From an uncultured Lachnospiraceae bacterium (GTDB lineage: Bacteria; Bacillota; Clostridia; Lachnospirales; Lachnospiraceae), in the NCBI GenBank assembly GCA_947631505.1, contig CANRLR010000010.1, positions 1 to 64,000 of the forward strand: a stretch of 64,000 nt of DNA, read 5' to 3'. Numbering within the stretch: the first letter of the stretch is position 1; the number at the start of each line of letters is the position of its first letter. The translations under genes and the position numbers were made by a program. The notes beneath the pieces were generated by a model. It ran no database searches, had not been told where the DNA came from, and saw only the letters and a list, made by a program, of their open reading frames with translations. This document shows, piece by piece, positions 7,637 through 16,174 of the stretch.

Positions 7637-8934
7637 TTAATTCATTCCCACAACCTTATCCAAGAGTTTTGCGGAATCCCGCTTTGCCTCCCTTGTGGCG
7701 TGTGCATAGACATTCATGGTAGTGCTTACGTCCGAATGTCCTAAGAGTTCCTGCACATCTTTTGGCTGCGCTCCGTTTGATAACAGGTTTGTTGTGTAGG
7801 TATGCCTTAATGTGTGGAAATGGAAACCCTCTAACTCCGGTACTTTCTTTGCCGCTGTCCGGCAGGCTGTTTCTACGGTGGCAGGAAGTTCAAGACAGCC
7901 ATCCCCCTCAGACATACAAAGGAGATTTCCGTATAATCCTCCGGCGCATCCTCTGTCATTCCCAAGCTGTAATACTCATAATGCACCCGATTTTTCTCTG
8001 TAACTTCCTTGTAGAAATTCCTGTGGTAGAGTTCGCCATACTGCATACGGTTTTTAAGCTGCTGTTTCCTTGTTTTCTTCAAGATATCAGCGAGGGCGTT
8101 CCCAAAATCAACTATCCGAACTTTCTTCCTTTTTGTCGAGCCGATTTCGTGCTTATGGGTAGCACCGTTGTAGCGGACGCTTCTTCGGACTGTCAGATAT
8201 TGTTCCTCAAGGTTGATGTCCTGCCATGTAAGCCCTGCCACTTCCCCAAGCCTGAGCCCTGTAAAATAGGCTATCTGGACGGGCAGAATTGCGTCTTTGC
8301 TGCGCTTTCCAAGCTGTGCAACCAGCTTTTGGTACTGCTCAAATGACAGCGGATTGACCTTGCCCGTTTCGGTGTCCGTTTCCTCCGCAAACAAATCCAT
8401 ATCGTCCTTTTTATGCCGCATGACCACATACTGCATGGGATTGAATGTAATGTACTGTTTCGGGAACACCGCAAAACGGAATGACTGCTGTAATACTGCG
8501 GAAAATGACCTTACATAGTCTTTGGAGTACCCTTTGGAAACAAAATCTTCGATAGTGCCGCCAAAAGACATGATATCCATAAACTGCTGTAAATGCCCCG
8601 AAGTAACCGTTTTGAGCTTCCGTCTGCTTACAGGGTGCTGCTTAATGCGGTTGATTGCCTGCAAATAAGTACCGACAGTGCCATTGCTGAGTGTCCCTGT
8701 CTTTAATTCTTCCTCCGCCCACGTGTCAAGCAACTGTCCGAGAGTGATATTGTCAGCCTTTGCAATAAATTTCTTGCTTTCGTAATCCTCCATTGCCTGC
8801 CTTAACAGCTTTTCCGTTTCACTCTTGCTCTCTGTTCCTGCACATTCTTTCTGTACCAGGTTCCCGCTTGCATCCTCCACATAGAAGCGGTAGTACCATT
8901 TTTTGCCTTTCTTCCGTACTGATCCTTTTGCCAT
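7637..8934 (-). pseudogene. int: Tyrosine recombinase/integrase with a frameshift
   Basis: ATG 8934 (AAAGGAGAAACGATT) starts MAKGSVRKKGKKWYYRF, followed by an AP2-like arm-binding N-domain, a SAM-like core-binding domain and the catalytic domain with Arg in YFTGLRLGEVAGL. The frame breaks at a C5 run (7903-7907). Frame one ends after FVCLRGMAVLNFLPP; the remainder, with HTLRHTY, LGHSDVSTTMNVYAH and the Tyr nucleophile, is in the next frame as ORF 7637-7915. One extra base restores FVCLR-DGCLELP and a protein of about 432 residues. If real, the break removes the HxxR-Y half of the active site and would immobilise the element; a homopolymer sequencing error is an equally good explanation. The gene starts about 100 bases after the XRE gene. 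Confidence 0.8.
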
Positions 8935-9036
8935 AATCGTTTCTCCTTTCGATAAACGCAACCTTTATTGCGTATGGCAATCGGAACTGATGAAATGCTT
9001 TCTGCGTGTAAGTATATCATAACTCCGGCTACCAAT

Positions 9037-9666
9037 CTATACCGATTCGGATTCCTCCCCTGAGACCATAGAAAGAAGGTTTGCAAGCCTCGTTGTGGCT
9101 GTTTCGGGATTTTTGGAATAGAGCCTCACAATATCGCCCATATCATTAAACATATTTACGGTGTGGGTGATTTCCCGAAGGAACATAATCTCGTTATATT
9201 CCTTATTTGATTCAAATCCCATTGTCCGGGCGAGTGCGGCATTTTCCGCATTGTCCTTGAAATTCTTACAGGCAAACTGAAAAGAATCTACGAACAACTC
9301 ATACTCCCTTAACATCAGCAGCAGTATGTCTTTTGTAAAGTCTGATTCCGCCTGTTCCATATCGTAAGGCAGCTTTGCGAGAATGGAGGATATCACATCA
9401 CGAATCAATAATTCCCTTTTATCCGTAATGTCCGTTTCATATTCCTCTGTTTCTCCCTTTAACCACTCCACAGACACATGGAGGGCTTCTGAAAGACCTT
9501 CCAAGACCAGCTTCTTTGTGTTGTCGATTGTCCCCGCCTCATAGCGCACGATTGTGGAAGTGGCTACCCCCATCTTCTCTGCGACATAAGGCTGGTTTAA
9601 TCCCAGCTCAACCCTCCGCTGTTTTGCCCTGCTACCGATTAACTTGCGCAACTCTTTATCTTTCAT
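9037..9666 (-). CDS. XRE-family repressor of the mobilizable element
   Basis: The start is ATG 9666 (AAAGGAGGCGTATCAGT), not the track's 9726. The N-terminal helix-turn-helix covers about residues 7-65 (LGLNQPYVAEKMGVATSTIVRYEAG). The C-terminal about 130 residues are helical and probably dimerise. It is divergent to the excisionase, with repeated TTGCAT-type words in the gap, so it most likely represses its own and the xis promoter. It reads toward the integrase on the same strand. Full length 209 residues. Confidence 0.82.
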   Translation of the reverse strand: MKDKELRKLIGSRAKQRRVELGLNQPYVAEKMGVATSTIVRYEAGTIDNTKKLVLEGLSEALHVSVEWLKGETEEYETDITDKRELLIRDVISSILAKLPYDMEQAESDFTKDILLLMLREYELFVDSFQFACKNFKDNAENAALARTMGFESNKEYNEIMFLREITHTVNMFNDMGDIVRLYSKNPETATTRLANLLSMVSGEESESV

Positions 9667-9716
9667 ACTGATACGCCTCCTTTGTCGGTATGCCCTTACT
9701 ATACCACAGAAAATGC

Positions 9717-9815
9717 AACAATGCAATATGCAACTTAAAATAAATATTTAAATTGTCATAACGCTTGACAAGAGATTATAAAAGCGTTATAGTATTCATA
9801 CCATAAATTGCGTTA
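9717..9815. promoter_or_regulatory. Divergent xre/xis control region with consensus promoter and repeats
   Basis: On the plus strand TTGACA (9765-9770), a 17-base spacer and TATAGT (9788-9793) form a strong sigma-70 promoter for xis. Around it lie TTGC/GCAA words: TTGCATATTGCATTGTTGCAT on the minus strand at 9717-9737, and TTGCGTTATGCAA at 9807-9819. CGCAA-N6-TTGCG recurs upstream of int near 8957-8972. These are likely operators of the XRE protein. Confidence 0.65.
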
Positions 9816-9839
9816 TGCAATCTAAAAGGAGGTGATCCA

Positions 9840-10013
9840 ATGACCGGAATGAAAATCGCACTATCCATTGAAGAAGCTGCCGACTATACGGGTATCGGGA
9901 GGAATACCCTGCGGAACCTTGTGGAGTGGGGAAAGCTGCCCGTCCTCAAAGTCGGGAGAAAGGTACTTATCAAAAAAGACATCTTGGAGAAGTTCATGGA
10001 AGTGAACGAGTGA
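9840..10013 (+). CDS. xis: Excisionase (57-residue helix-turn-helix, Xis/MerR-like fold)
   Basis: This ORF is below the ORF-track cut. ATG 9840 follows AAAGGAGGTGATCCA. The protein MTGMKIALSIEEAADYTGIG...RNLVEWGKLPVLKVGRKVLI has the winged-helix excisionase pattern (SIEEAADYTGIGRNTLRNLV plus wing LKVGRKVLIKKDIL). It would bend DNA at the element ends and steer the integrase to excision. It is transcribed from the strong promoter at 9765 and sits divergent to its likely repressor. Confidence 0.85.
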   Translation: MTGMKIALSIEEAADYTGIGRNTLRNLVEWGKLPVLKVGRKVLIKKDILEKFMEVNE

Positions 10014-10531
10014 AAAGACCTGCGGGATAAGAATGATGTAAGAACAGTTACAAGAAAATCAGCAGTATAAAAGGCGGCTTCTAAAGAAACCGCCCAATGG
10101 TATGTATCAGACCGAAGCCATGATATACCTACACGCAAATAGATTATATCATGTGCTTCCTTCCGGTACAAGCGGAAATTTTGGGAAAGGCGAAAAAGTG
10201 AGTTGAAATAATCAGTCCATTTTCCAGAAGTGAACTGAAAAAATCAACTGATTTCTGTATGTTCAGTTAAAAAAGTCAACTGATTTTTCAGACAGTATTT
10301 TTATTGTTGTCATGGTAGCACCTTTCACTATCATGTGTGGCATCACTTTTTGCCATCATTTTAAGGCAGATGATAGCATTTTTTACTATCATGGCGGCAT
10401 TTTTTACAGGCACAGTTCAGGCATTTTCGGGGGGGGGATTTTTCTCTCTTTTAAGCCCTCGGCGTTTGAGAGCGAAATACACCCACTGCACAAACTTCGT
10501 TTATGCAATGGGGATTTCGCCCTTGCAGGGA
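10014..10531. other. Non-coding region between xis and oriT with direct and inverted repeats
   Basis: I find no supported gene in about 500 bases; the track's 10312-10606 ORFs have no ribosome sites. TCAACTGATTT occurs twice (about 10244 and 10277) with TGAACTGAAAAAA/GTTCAGTTAAAAAA around it. Near 10311-10408, ATGATAG...CTATCAT and GGCATCACTTTTTGCC words recur. A run of nine G lies at 10429-10437. The region could hold relaxosome-protein sites or a small RNA; neither can be shown from sequence. Confidence 0.4.
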
Positions 10532-10611
10532 GCAAAGTCACGCCAGCGTGACTTGCAAATGCTAACGCATTTGAACAGCCGCCAATCGGCGGATATGTCC
10601 GTATGAGGACA
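10532..10611 (+). other. oriT: Probable origin of transfer (oriT): four tandem hairpins
   Basis: Four inverted repeats follow in 80 bases: GCAAAGTCACGC/GCGTGACTTGC (10532-10556), CAAATGC/GCATTTG (10556-10573), CCGCC/GGCGG (10579-10592) and TGTCC/GGACA (10596-10611). They lie directly upstream of the relaxase gene, the usual site of a MobP-type oriT. The nick site cannot be placed with certainty. Confidence 0.6.
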
Positions 10612-10711
10612 GCCTGTACTTGTGCATTTGAGATACCGTCGATTTTCCTCAATTCGCTGCCATTTGCAGGAAGGAGAACAAGGCACAATACAAAGACATT
10701 CATTTATCCGC

Positions 10712-12214
10712 ATGAGCAAGCTGCCCGATGTCAGGGGCAGGATCACTTATATATCCAGCCATGCGAAACAGGAAAATCTGTATGCGGTCTATGAAACAAC
10801 AGACCGCCACTATTGGACAGAGATTGCGAAATGCAATCAGCAGGAATTTCAGAAAAGCGGCACAGAGGGAAAATGTATCGAGGCGAGGGAATTTATCATT
10901 GCCCTGCCCGAATCCTTTACCAATCTTTATGAGCCGGGCAGGCTGTTACAGTTGTTTACAGACCGCTTTAAGGAAAAGTATGGCGTTGAGTGCGTATCGG
11001 CTCTGCATCATAACAAACGAAAGACAAACTACCACATCCACCTTGTTTTTTCAGAGAGGGAGATGTTGCCCGAACCAACAGAAAAGACTGCAACGAGGAA
11101 TATGTTCTATGACGAACAGGGGAAACACGTCCGAACCAAGAAGGAAATACTTGACGAAAACGGGAATGTCCGCAAAGGCTGTAAGATTGTGAAGAAAGGC
11201 GAAGTATATGAGCGTAGCCTATTTACCGTCAAGAACAGGCTGTTCAAGCAAGACGATTTTGTGGACGAGGTAAAGCATTTTTATACAGACCTTATCAATA
11301 CGCTGGTAAAGGACGACAAGGAGAAACAGCAGGTTTTTGATGAAAACGGTCTGTACCTTGCTACCAAGAAAATAGGGAAGAATAATCCGAAAGAGGAACA
11401 GATACAGACGGATAACGAATACCGTATGCGTTGGAATCGTGAAGTTGACAGGGCGATTGTCAGTGGCGTGGCGGAAACGGAGATACAACAGATAAAAAAA
11501 GAATACATCTCCGACCGCATCAGGGAATCCGTTGATGTATTCGGCAGTCAGCCGGAACGGTTGGGGACAATTCTTATGAGCGCTGTTGCGGTGCTGGCAA
11601 TGCTGGTTTCAAAGGTGCTGCAAAAGGCAAGGGAACTGTCTGCAAAACTTTTTGATACAGGACAGATACCGCCGCAGACACCAAAACAAGAGCCTGTTCC
11701 AAAACCAGCGGAAAAAGAAATGCCAAACAAGCCAAAAATACCACCAAAGCCTGTCATGTCAGCCGAGGCAGCCGCCTATCCAAAACTGTTTAAGATTTAC
11801 AAGGAACTGAAGCGGCAGAATGAAATCATTTTTGAGGCGGAAAAGGAACGCAATGCGTGGGAGCTTGAACGTGACGATCTGAAAGGACTTGCGAAATTTA
11901 TCAAGAAAGGGGAAGTCCAAAGCAGGATTGACCGCAAAAATGAGGAGATTGACATCTTAAAAATTGGATTATCCGGTATAGCCAAAAGATATGGTTATCA
12001 GAATGTGCAGGAGTTTTATCGGATTTACTACCAATCCCATAGTGCCTATGTAGCTTATAGGAAACAAGAGGCTGAATGGGATAAGAGATACAATGGGGGT
12101 AATCGAAAGCAGAATAAGGAAAGTGTTCATGAGAAGTTAAAGAATCCATCAAAGAAAACAATGGATTATCAGCATCAAAGAACAGTTAAAAGTAAAGACA
12201 AAGGGGCGAGATAA
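10712..12214 (+). CDS. mob: MobA/MobL-type relaxase
   Basis: I start at ATG 10712 (MSKLPDVRGRITYISSHAKQ), where family homology should begin; the track start 10622 reads through oriT. The product is about 500 residues. The relaxase domain covers about 1-230, with metal-binding KTNYHIHLVFSER (HxH) near residue 110 and the catalytic Tyr region near the N-terminus (ISSHAKQENLYAVYETT). A hydrophobic stretch (ILMSAVAVLAMLVSKVL) near residue 295, a Pro-rich linker and a coiled coil (about 355-430) follow. It nicks oriT and pilots the strand through a helper's type IV secretion channel. No coupling protein or channel genes lie between the att repeats, so the element is mobilizable rather than self-conjugative. 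Confidence 0.88.
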   Translation: MSKLPDVRGRITYISSHAKQENLYAVYETTDRHYWTEIAKCNQQEFQKSGTEGKCIEAREFIIALPESFTNLYEPGRLLQLFTDRFKEKYGVECVSALHHNKRKTNYHIHLVFSEREMLPEPTEKTATRNMFYDEQGKHVRTKKEILDENGNVRKGCKIVKKGEVYERSLFTVKNRLFKQDDFVDEVKHFYTDLINTLVKDDKEKQQVFDENGLYLATKKIGKNNPKEEQIQTDNEYRMRWNREVDRAIVSGVAETEIQQIKKEYISDRIRESVDVFGSQPERLGTILMSAVAVLAMLVSKVLQKARELSAKLFDTGQIPPQTPKQEPVPKPAEKEMPNKPKIPPKPVMSAEAAAYPKLFKIYKELKRQNEIIFEAEKERNAWELERDDLKGLAKFIKKGEVQSRIDRKNEEIDILKIGLSGIAKRYGYQNVQEFYRIYYQSHSAYVAYRKQEAEWDKRYNGGNRKQNKESVHEKLKNPSKKTMDYQHQRTVKSKDKGAR

Positions 12215-12300
12215 GCTCCTTTGTTTAACTAAAAATATATGGTATTGTATAGGGGGTTATGCTATAATTCTAAAAAATGTGTATGAAAGGAAAATTTAGT

Positions 12301-13065
12301 ATGGCAGTATTAAAAAATCAAATACCAATATTGGAATTTGATACAGAGCAAAGTGCAGTTATAATGCCGGGGCATCACTCTGATTATAATTTTCCACAGA
12401 AGGCCGTAATGCTTTTTATGGAGCCTGAAATAGATGATTTTGTAGCCCAAAATAAATGTGAAGTCGTCGGAAAATTTGTCAGCGTGACAAAAAATTTTTA
12501 CGTCTATAAAACTCAAATTAATAGCATGGATATCGCATTTGTACAAGCACCTCTTGGCGGAGCAGGCGCTGTACAGATTATGGAACAGTTAATTGCAGGA
12601 GGCGTGAAAGAAATAATAGCTGCAGGATGTTGTGGGGCTTTAGTGGAAGATACCGAGGGCTCATTTTTTGTTCCTACTGCAGCACTTAGACAGGAAGGAA
12701 CATCATATCATTATTTGCCGCCATCACGAGAAATCGAATTAGACGCTGCACCAATTAAAGCAATATGCAGTGTATTAGAAAATGCAAAAATAAGTTATAG
12801 ATCCTGCAAAACATGGACAACAGATGGATTTTACCGAGAAACAAAGGATATGGTTCGGTATCGAAAATCAGAAGGATATGCCATTGTAGAAATGGAATGT
12901 GCATCTATGGCTGCGTGTGCAAAAATGAGAGGTATCCTATTTGGACAAGTGCTTTTTACCGCAGATTCTTTGGTAAATGTCGATGCACATGATATAAGAA
13001 ATTGGGGAAATAATTTTTTTGCAGCAGCCATGAAAATTGCAATGGAAGCAATAACGGAGGTGTAG
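12301..13065 (+). CDS. Nucleoside phosphorylase-family protein (cargo)
   Basis: ATG 12301 follows AAAGGAAAATTTAGT; the track start 12277 lies upstream of that site. This 254-residue protein has the purine/uridine phosphorylase fold: AFVQAPLGGAGAVQIMEQL near residue 80, the Gly-rich IIAAGCCGALVEDTEGSF, and the substrate-binding segment AIVEMECASMAACAKMRG (family signature VEMEAA). The family cleaves nucleosides with phosphate. The adenylyltransferase gene starts 3 bases after its stop, so the two are one operon. The pairing is found in other Firmicutes elements, as I recall. Whether it acts on a nucleoside antibiotic or on a normal nucleoside is unknown. Confidence 0.8.
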   Translation: MAVLKNQIPILEFDTEQSAVIMPGHHSDYNFPQKAVMLFMEPEIDDFVAQNKCEVVGKFVSVTKNFYVYKTQINSMDIAFVQAPLGGAGAVQIMEQLIAGGVKEIIAAGCCGALVEDTEGSFFVPTAALRQEGTSYHYLPPSREIELDAAPIKAICSVLENAKISYRSCKTWTTDGFYRETKDMVRYRKSEGYAIVEMECASMAACAKMRGILFGQVLFTADSLVNVDAHDIRNWGNNFFAAAMKIAMEAITEV

Positions 13066-13067
13066 AT

Positions 13068-13940
13068 ATGAGATCAGAAAATGAAATGTATAACCTTATA
13101 TTAGAGGTTGCGAAAAATGATGTTAGTATTAAAGCTGTTTATATGAACGGTTCAAGAACAAACGAAAATGTTCCAAAAGATATTTTTCAGGATTATGATA
13201 TCGTTTATGTGGTGGAGGATACCCAAAGTTTTATAGAGGACAAAGACTGGATTGGGATTTTCGGAGAAATTCTTTATATGCAGTATCCTGATGAAAATCC
13301 TAATTATCCTAGCGATAAGAAAAATTCTTATGGTTATTTAATGCAATTTGCAGACGGAATCAGAATCGACTTAACGGTGCAGTCTGTGAATTACGCACAA
13401 AACCATATTAAAGATGATAAACTTTGCAGGATTTTATTGGATAAAGAAAATATATTGCCCGAAATAGAAGCGGCAACAGATTGCCAGTATTGGGTAAAAA
13501 AGCCTACAAAAGAACAATATCTGGCGACCTGTAATGAATTTTGGTGGTGTACCAATAATATAGCAAAGGGCTTATGGCGGGAGGAAATCCCTTATGTGCA
13601 GGACATGACAAATTATGTTGTAAGACCTCAACTTATCAGAATGTTAGATTGGAAAGCAGGTATTTTGACAGGATGGACAGTAAGCACCGGAAAATCATCA
13701 AAATACTTGTATCAATGGCTTCCTGAGGAAGAATGGCAGATGCTTTTATCAACTTATTTCGATGGTAATGTTGGTAATGCATGGAAGTCTATTTTGGGCA
13801 TGTGTGTTCTGTTTAGAGACGTGGCGCAGTTTGTCGGGAAGAAATTAGGATGGGAATATAATGAAAAAGAGGGGAAAGCAGCTTACGATTTCTTGGAATA
13901 TGTACATCAATTATCAAAAAAGGATGATTGTGTTAGATAA
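13068..13940 (+). CDS. aadE: Aminoglycoside 6-adenylyltransferase, ANT(6)/AadE family
   Basis: This 290-residue protein has the nucleotidyltransferase motif GSRTNENVPKDIFQDYDIVYVV near residue 27 (GSR and catalytic Asp pair DYD), and family stretches MQFADGIRIDLTVQ, EFWWCTNNIAKGLWREEIPYVQDMTN and VRPQLIRMLDWK. Length and order match ANT(6)-I enzymes, which adenylylate streptomycin at position 6. It differs at many positions from the classical AadE as I remember it, so the spectrum is uncertain. It lies 3 bases after the phosphorylase gene, in an AT-rich cargo block unlike the relaxase, which suggests later acquisition by the element. Confidence 0.88.
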   Translation: MRSENEMYNLILEVAKNDVSIKAVYMNGSRTNENVPKDIFQDYDIVYVVEDTQSFIEDKDWIGIFGEILYMQYPDENPNYPSDKKNSYGYLMQFADGIRIDLTVQSVNYAQNHIKDDKLCRILLDKENILPEIEAATDCQYWVKKPTKEQYLATCNEFWWCTNNIAKGLWREEIPYVQDMTNYVVRPQLIRMLDWKAGILTGWTVSTGKSSKYLYQWLPEEEWQMLLSTYFDGNVGNAWKSILGMCVLFRDVAQFVGKKLGWEYNEKEGKAAYDFLEYVHQLSKKDDCVR

Positions 13941-13979
13941 TAAAAATGTTGATGCATAATAAACGAAAGGATTTTGCTT

Positions 13980-14780
13980 ATGGGGAAACTTAATGTCGAT
14001 GGTACAGAAATACAAGTACTGCAAATTGACGAAGATGATTATATCTCATTAACCGATATGGTAAGGAAAATTGACAATGGACCTGCCCTGATAGAAAAAT
14101 GGTTACGCAATAAGAACACAATAGAATTTCTTGGCATATGGGAAGAAATGTATAATGCGGATTTCAATACCTCCGCCTATGAAGAAATCATGCTGGAGGC
14201 GGGATTAAACCGTTTTATTATGTCTGTTAAGCAATGGGTATCCCGCACAAATTCAAAGGGAATTGTAGCAAAAGCGGGACGGTATGGTGGAACATACGCA
14301 TATAAAGATATTGCGTTTGAGTTTGCAAGCTGGGTATCTCCACAGTTCAAATTATATCTTATCAAGGAATTTGAACGCTTAAAGAAAGAAGAACAGGCTT
14401 TACTTGGATGGAGTGCCAAGAGGGAATTGGCAAAAATCAATTATCGGATACATACTGATGCAATTAAAGTCAATCTCATTCCGCCAGAACTTACACCACA
14501 GCAGACTTCTATCATTTACGCATCGGAGGCTGATGTACTGAATATGGCATTATTTGGTATGACAGCGAAACAATGGAGGGATAAGAATCCTGATAAAAAA
14601 GGTAATATCCGAGATTATGCAAGTATAAATGAATTGATATGCCTGTCAAATATGGAAAATATCAATGCAGTGCTGATTGAAGATGGGCTGAGCCAAAAAG
14701 AACGCTTAATAAAACTCAATAAAATTGCCATACATCAGATGTCTATTTTGGAAGAACAGACTACAAGGGTCTTAAAATAA
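13980..14780 (+). CDS. KilA-N domain protein
   Basis: Start ATG 13980 follows AAAGGATTTTGCTT. This 266-residue protein has a KilA-N DNA-binding-type domain in about residues 15-125, with WVSRTNSKGIVAKAGRYGGTYAYKDIAFEFASWVS as the hallmark block, then a helical tail (PPELTPQQTSIIYASEADVLNMALFGMTAKQWR). KilA-N proteins are typical of phages and mobile islands and may act in regulation or defence; the role here is unknown. A strong palindromic terminator follows at once. Confidence 0.85.
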   Translation: MGKLNVDGTEIQVLQIDEDDYISLTDMVRKIDNGPALIEKWLRNKNTIEFLGIWEEMYNADFNTSAYEEIMLEAGLNRFIMSVKQWVSRTNSKGIVAKAGRYGGTYAYKDIAFEFASWVSPQFKLYLIKEFERLKKEEQALLGWSAKRELAKINYRIHTDAIKVNLIPPELTPQQTSIIYASEADVLNMALFGMTAKQWRDKNPDKKGNIRDYASINELICLSNMENINAVLIEDGLSQKERLIKLNKIAIHQMSILEEQTTRVLK

Positions 14781-14810
14781 TTTAATTCCCCCGAATTCGG
14801 GGGAATTAAA
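14781..14810. terminator. Perfect 30-base palindromic terminator, bidirectional
   Basis: TTTAATTCCCCCGAATTC and its exact complement form a perfect palindrome. It begins at the stop of the KilA-N gene and ends at the stop of the convergent DUF6061 gene, so it can end both transcripts. Confidence 0.85.
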
Positions 14811-14811
14811 A

Positions 14812-15051
14812 TTACCATAGTTCAAGACTATCCTCTGCATCAACCCACATTTGCAAGTTACCGTCAAGTGCCAATCGTGCATATTCAAGCGGTTCATCTA
14901 TTGCCAAAGCATCTAACGCACATTGAGAGCAAGGCGTAATCCGTAATCCATCTTCCGCTACATTACAGTCAATCCGTAAGATATATCCGTCAAAGGTTGT
15001 TACATCAACGCTGTTGTGGTACATATTGTATTCTGCATATATGAATTTCAT
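14812..15051 (-). CDS. DUF6061 protein
   Basis: This 79-residue protein, MKFIYAEYNMYHNSVDVTTFDGYILRIDC..., matches the small DUF6061 family frequent in Firmicutes elements (conserved AEYN, a TTFDG strand, ALDALAIDEPLEYARLAL). Its ribosome site (AAAGAAAGGACAGGTAAGAT upstream) is moderate. It is the last gene before the right end of the element and convergent to the cargo. Function unknown. Confidence 0.75.
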   Translation of the reverse strand: MKFIYAEYNMYHNSVDVTTFDGYILRIDCNVAEDGLRITPCSQCALDALAIDEPLEYARLALDGNLQMWVDAEDSLELW

Positions 15052-15160
15052 ATCTTACCTGTCCTTTCTTTGTTAATTGAATCTTCGGAGAAATTAGGAA
15101 AGCATTTCAATCAGTTCTTTTCGCCCGGTTTATTTTGTGTCATACTTTGTTATAGGTTTT

Positions 15161-15240
15161 TCTTTCCCTTATTTTTGCCCTTATAAGGGTTCTTAATACG
15201 AGGAAAAAGGATATAACACAAGGGAAAGTCTAAGGGCAAA
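15161..15240. other. Subterminal arm-site-like repeats, right end
   Basis: TTTCCCTTATTTTTGCCC, then AAAAAGGATATAAC and CAAGGGAAAG, mirror the words at 7577-7622 just inside the left core. Arm-type integrase sites at both ends are expected for this class. The rest of 15052-15395 holds no gene I can support. Confidence 0.45.
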
Positions 15241-15261
15241 CTCACATGCTATAATTTAGCA

Positions 15262-15278
15262 TTTTCAAGGGTTTGCGG
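15262..15278 (+). other. Right attachment core (direct repeat)
   Basis: TTTTCAAGGGTTTGCGG matches the left core at 7535-7551 with one mismatch and the same orientation. The element between is about 7.7 kb. Confidence 0.65.
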
Positions 15279-15395
15279 ACTTTTTGAAGATAAGATATAA
15301 CAGTTAATAAATGCTATAAAAAATGTCTTATCAGAATTCCTGTTTGTACGAAAGTTGAATAAAGCGAAAAATCCTGATTTGTCTGTTCTGTATTC

Positions 15396-15887
15396 TTATT
15401 CAACCATAACAAGTCCGAAGTAATCAGGAATCTCTTCTTTTGATTTAAGTGTATGTATTTCGAGTCCATTATTTCTTACTGTAGCAAATACATCAATTCC
15501 ACATGCTTCCATTGAAGGCACAGTTTCTTTTGGAAAATTACAAAAATCAGGATTACATATTTTGCATTTTTCACAAGACCCACATCCAAAAGCGATAGTC
15601 TTGTAATAATCATCAAGGAATAGTTCTCTTGCAGTCTTTACTGCCAATGGGGTCACTACATTCATATCATGACATCTGAAAAGAATACCATAGCTGTAAC
15701 AATCAATCATCTGCTGTGTTTTATCCCATGTGGGCACATTAGGTGGACAACAATGGTTTTTGCCATAAGAATTGCATCCAAATTGACAACGATAAATTGT
15801 CCATGGGGCAGTTACTATTGATTTAGATTCGATTTTTATTGCTGTATCAGCACCGTTTTCCATTAAAAATTTCAAATATTTTTCCAT
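15396..15887 (-). CDS. DUF2284 predicted metal-binding protein
   Basis: Start ATG 15887 (GGAGGTATGGTA) gives MEKYLKFLMENGADTAI, 163 residues. Cysteines are many and ordered: YRCQFGCNSYGKNHCCPPNVP near residue 32, then GCGSCEKCKICNPDFCNFP near 105. This matches DUF2284, a small protein thought to bind an Fe-S cluster or metal by Cys motifs. It lies just outside the right att repeat. Nothing nearby names a partner. Confidence 0.85.
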   Translation of the reverse strand: MEKYLKFLMENGADTAIKIESKSIVTAPWTIYRCQFGCNSYGKNHCCPPNVPTWDKTQQMIDCYSYGILFRCHDMNVVTPLAVKTARELFLDDYYKTIAFGCGSCEKCKICNPDFCNFPKETVPSMEACGIDVFATVRNNGLEIHTLKSKEEIPDYFGLVMVE

Positions 15888-16174
15888 TACCATACCTCCA
15901 TAACTCTCGATTGGGTTTCCACTCAATCTAAAGAATTTAAAAATCGTTATATTTTGTTATCGTGAATTGCTCTAACCCTTGATAATACTAAATTTGTATG
16001 GGATGAGGAGCCTGCCCTTAGGATTTCCCTTATGCTATTTCCTTTCTCCTGCTGTTACCAACCCTGATAAAGGCAATTATAAGAGAAAGAAGACCTGCAA
16101 TACATTATAACACAAATCGATTACAGCGTTTACAGTGCGGACAGCTTTACCACTTGAATTACTATAGGAAATTG

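Noticed and set aside
10240-10410. CRISPR-like array from the repeated TCAACTGATTT and ATGATAG words
   Set aside because: Repeats are too short, irregularly spaced and too few, and no cas gene is in the window.
10312-10606. Plus-strand 79- and 89-codon frames before the relaxase
   Set aside because: They lie in the repeat and oriT region, have no ribosome sites and cross a run of nine G.
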